Origin: Rhodamnia argentea | Lineage: Eukaryota; Streptophyta; Magnoliopsida; Myrtales; Myrtaceae | DNA length: 64,000 nucleotides | NCBI RefSeq assembly: GCF_020921035.1 | Contig: NC_063152.1 | Location: 28,643,903 to 28,707,902, forward strand | Direction of reading: 5' to 3' | Part shown: piece after piece, positions 61,653 to 64,000 of the stretch | Layout: each line of letters opens with the position of its first letter | Position numbering within the stretch: position 1 is the first letter of the stretch | Position numbers and translations under genes: made by a program | The notes under the pieces: generated by a model | Told to the model about the DNA's origin: nothing | The model's database searches: none | Seen by the model: the letters and a program-made list of their open reading frames with translations, nothing else

Positions 61653-63771
61653 CTAATGATGGAAGATCCGAGACCACCAAGAGGATGAGCGTTTCTTGAA
61701 ATTCTTCCAGTGTCGAGCCTCCCACGTCTCCACCCGTCTAGTCACCTCCTCTTTCCCCTTCAGGAAGGCTTTGAGTTCGTGAGGCTCGTAAGGAGGCGGC
61801 AAAGAGCATGGAAGCGAGTCACCGGGGGACATCTCCATGGACTCCTCCATAAACTTCCTGATTGAGCCGTCGAAAGGGCACGCCATCATTTCCGAGCACA
61901 GCTCAACCGCCCCCGGGGGCACCTTCGTCTCGAACTTCAGAAGCCTCGCGTATTCGCTGAGCAAGTGGAACATGTAGTCGTACACGTACTTCATTCTCAC
62001 GCTCTCAGCGACGAATCTGGTCCCCTTCTCTCCGATGCTCTGCGCCTGCGTAGGGTGTTTGTTTCCCCATTCCACGGCGAGCTTGATGTCTCTGCACTTA
62101 TTGTGAGGCCTGATAGGCCAGTAATGCTCCATGGGGATCAGTCCTCTTGAGAAGATATCATAGTACTCCGGCTTTATCAGCAAAGTCATGGCGTCGCATG
62201 CCAGAACGTACTTCTGACTAACCGACCAAGCGATTCCTTCAATGTAGATATTATACCTGCAAGCAAAATTCAGTTTATGACTATGCACCCGCAACGCGAT
62301 CTGGAATACCAGCTACTCGTTCACGAAAAGAGCAGCAGGAGAGGATTCGTTACAACGGGGAATAGTTACTGGCTTACCTATGAGTGCACTGATCTTCTAG
62401 ATTCGAATGCTTGAATCCTTCTGCCATTTCGCGACCCCAATCCTGAAAAAAGGAAATCGCAAGCACATCAGGTCTCACATTTTGGCGTCGTAACTTCACT
62501 ATCTGATCAAAGTGACAATAGGTAGCACCGACCGAATCAAATAAAGATCGGTAACAAGTTCGAGCCTCGTTAACGATTTCAAGAGTTCGCAAAGTGCTTC
62601 TCTTTTTCCATTTTTACCTGGTCATACAAGCGAGCTTTCCAATCGATCTTTTCGGTGTCGTTGCACTTGAGGAGATCAGCCCTGCTTGGAGAAGTAGTAG
62701 GGTTGCCTTTCCAATAAGCATAGGGCTCTCTATCCTTCCATGGCATCATCGCTGCCTTCTCTTTTATGGCTGATAATGTTCTTTCCCACGGCTTTATGTT
62801 CACTTCAGGCCTACCACATAAAAACGTGCTTGTATGAGACACTTCCCACTTTGGACATGATGCTTTTCCAAAAGAGACAGTATTAAAAGATGCAAAAAAG
62901 GTTGCTCAGTGGAACTGCTTTTGCAAATATCCTCCGGAACTAGATAGCGACCCGATCATCGTCGGCTAAACAACTGAGAATGAGCCAAATTGGTGTGGTG
63001 AGTTCTATGCATTTAGTAAAATTGTGCATTTAGAGTTTATTATGCTGCTCTCATCCCACCGAATCTGCTAAGACACGGGCTAAACTTAGCTCGAACAGCC
63101 GACGGTTTAGCAGGTACAAAATGCTCTCATTTCTCAGCCCTATGATGAACAGATTAAAGAAGCTGCAGCGCAAAAGGAGTGAGTAATTACCAGCCCCAGA
63201 AGGACCAATCAGGGAACGGAATGTCGAACGCGGTATGGTGTCCACAGTAATGAAACAGTGGCGGAATCTTGGTGGCTTTCGAGCCCTGGTAATCTTGCTT
63301 CTTGATTGCCGGTCGGTCTTCGCACTGGAACATCAGCTCCAAATCTGGCAACTTGCCGGGATACATCCTCAGCAGCTGCACGATCCCCCAGAATGTGAAC
63401 TCTTCTCTCGTTTGGTATGCAGGCCTGAACTTGTCCAGGTAGACTTTCCCCTTGTGAACCACTATCCTAAAATGCGCGGTACTCTTAATGCTCTCCAGCA
63501 TCTCCCTCGTGATTCCCGCGGCCTTCCAAGGCCGGAGATCCTCATGGATCCACCGGAAGTACTCGGGACATACCTCGGCGTATAAGTTTTTGGTCTCGTG
63601 TTTCAAGGGATAATCCAAGGGGCACGTTCGCTTCACGGTTGCATTGCACTTGAGCGGGAACTCGGTTTTCAGAGACTCGGTTTTTGGAGACTCGGTTTTC
63701 GGAGACGGTTGGGCAGACCTCTCGTTGGCGGTAGGTTTGAAAATTGAAGCACCTGGAAAAGTAAAAGTAGG
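61653..63771 (-). CDS. GT90 / DUF821 glycosyltransferase, rumi-like, copy 4 (type B), 5' exon outside window
   Basis: Exons on the minus strand: 63771-63191, 62810-62618, 62442-62378 and 62256-61653. The last one joins what are two exons (211 and 363) in the other three copies; the reading runs HPTQAQSIGEKG with no intron, so this copy has lost intron 5. The exon encoding the acidic N-terminus and membrane anchor is not in the window. The stem region has three tandem five-residue repeats (SPKTE, SPKTE, SLKTE). Blocks: VCPEYFRWIHEDLRPW, KAAGITREMLE, EPYAYWKGN, FKHSNLEDQCTHR, AWSVSQKYVLAC and MEHYWPIRPHNKCRDI. The C-terminus is longer than in copies 1-3, ending SSSWWSRIFHH. Partial only because of the window edge. 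Confidence 0.9.
63661..63705 (-). repeat. Three tandem 15-bp repeats in the stem of GT90 copy 4
   Basis: CTCGGTTTTCAGAGA, CTCGGTTTTTGGAGA and CTCGGTTTTCGGAGA follow each other without a gap. On the coding strand each gives a Ser-Pro/Leu-Lys-Thr-Glu unit. Unit length is a multiple of three, so changes in copy number keep the frame. Confidence 0.9.
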
Positions 63772-64000
63772 CTACAAACCACCAAAAAACAATAAGAAAA
63801 AGAATACCAAGGTCAATTCATGGGTATGAGGTTAGCTGATATGTGAGATTTACAAAGCCATGAAAACGAATCTCAGAATCTGCGTAACATTAGCATCTCT
63901 ATGGCTGACAGAATGAAGACAAATGATGAGATATCCGAAAAAGAAGATGGTTAAGGACAAAGTAATTCTATCTTAATTGTTATTTGAGGGGAAAGCTATG

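Overview
This is plant nuclear DNA, probably from a woody dicot. Genes carry many AT-rich introns with GT..AG borders, and tRNA genes, plastid DNA inserts, small terminal-inverted-repeat elements and LTR debris fill the spaces. The gene set and repeats give me an impression of Myrtaceae (Eucalyptus-like), but that is an inference and I have not proved it.

Layout. 0-3.2 kb (+): 3' part of a peroxisomal acyl-CoA thioesterase II gene ending in SKL. 4.4-5.75 kb: a TIR element, then a nuclear copy of plastid trnI-GAU DNA. 6-8.7 kb (+): an F-box/kelch gene (SKIP4 type). 9.9-16 kb (+): a 12-exon ankyrin-repeat, integrin-linked-kinase-type gene whose protein ends in a CaaL prenylation-like box. 17.06 kb: tRNA-Val(CAC). 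17.9-19.7 kb (-): plastid bestrophin-like chloride channel (VCCN1 type). 21-22.6 kb (+): small proline-rich conserved plant protein with one intron whose donor is not GT. 23.37 kb: tRNA-Cys(GCA). 24.7-27.6 kb (-): brassinosteroid-signalling kinase (BSK) with acylated N-terminus and TPR tail. 29.3-37.9 kb: a direct duplication of about 2.2 kb, each copy with one kiwellin gene (-). 37.94 kb (-): tRNA-Glu(CTC). 39.8-40.9 kb (+): actin-depolymerizing factor. 41.4-64 kb (-): four tandem GT90/DUF821 (rumi-like) glycosyltransferase genes, the last one running off the window.

The most informative structure is the mobile DNA history. Two copies of one non-autonomous transposon of about 1.1-1.2 kb lie in opposite orientations (33.95-36.26 kb and 52.14-56.38 kb). 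Each was later opened by a different insert: a solo LTR of 1.18 kb in the first, and a block of about 3 kb made of an endogenous pararetrovirus fossil joined to plastid trnC DNA in the second. The first copy sits inside one of the two kiwellin duplication units, so the other unit preserves the empty site and gives its exact borders.

The GT90 genes have an A-B-A-B similarity pattern, suggesting duplication of a two-gene block, and the last copy has lost one intron that the other three keep. I found no evidence for a wholly unknown multi-gene system; this is ordinary plant gene content with a well-resolved repeat history. Coordinates were read by eye and checked by reading-frame arithmetic across exon junctions.
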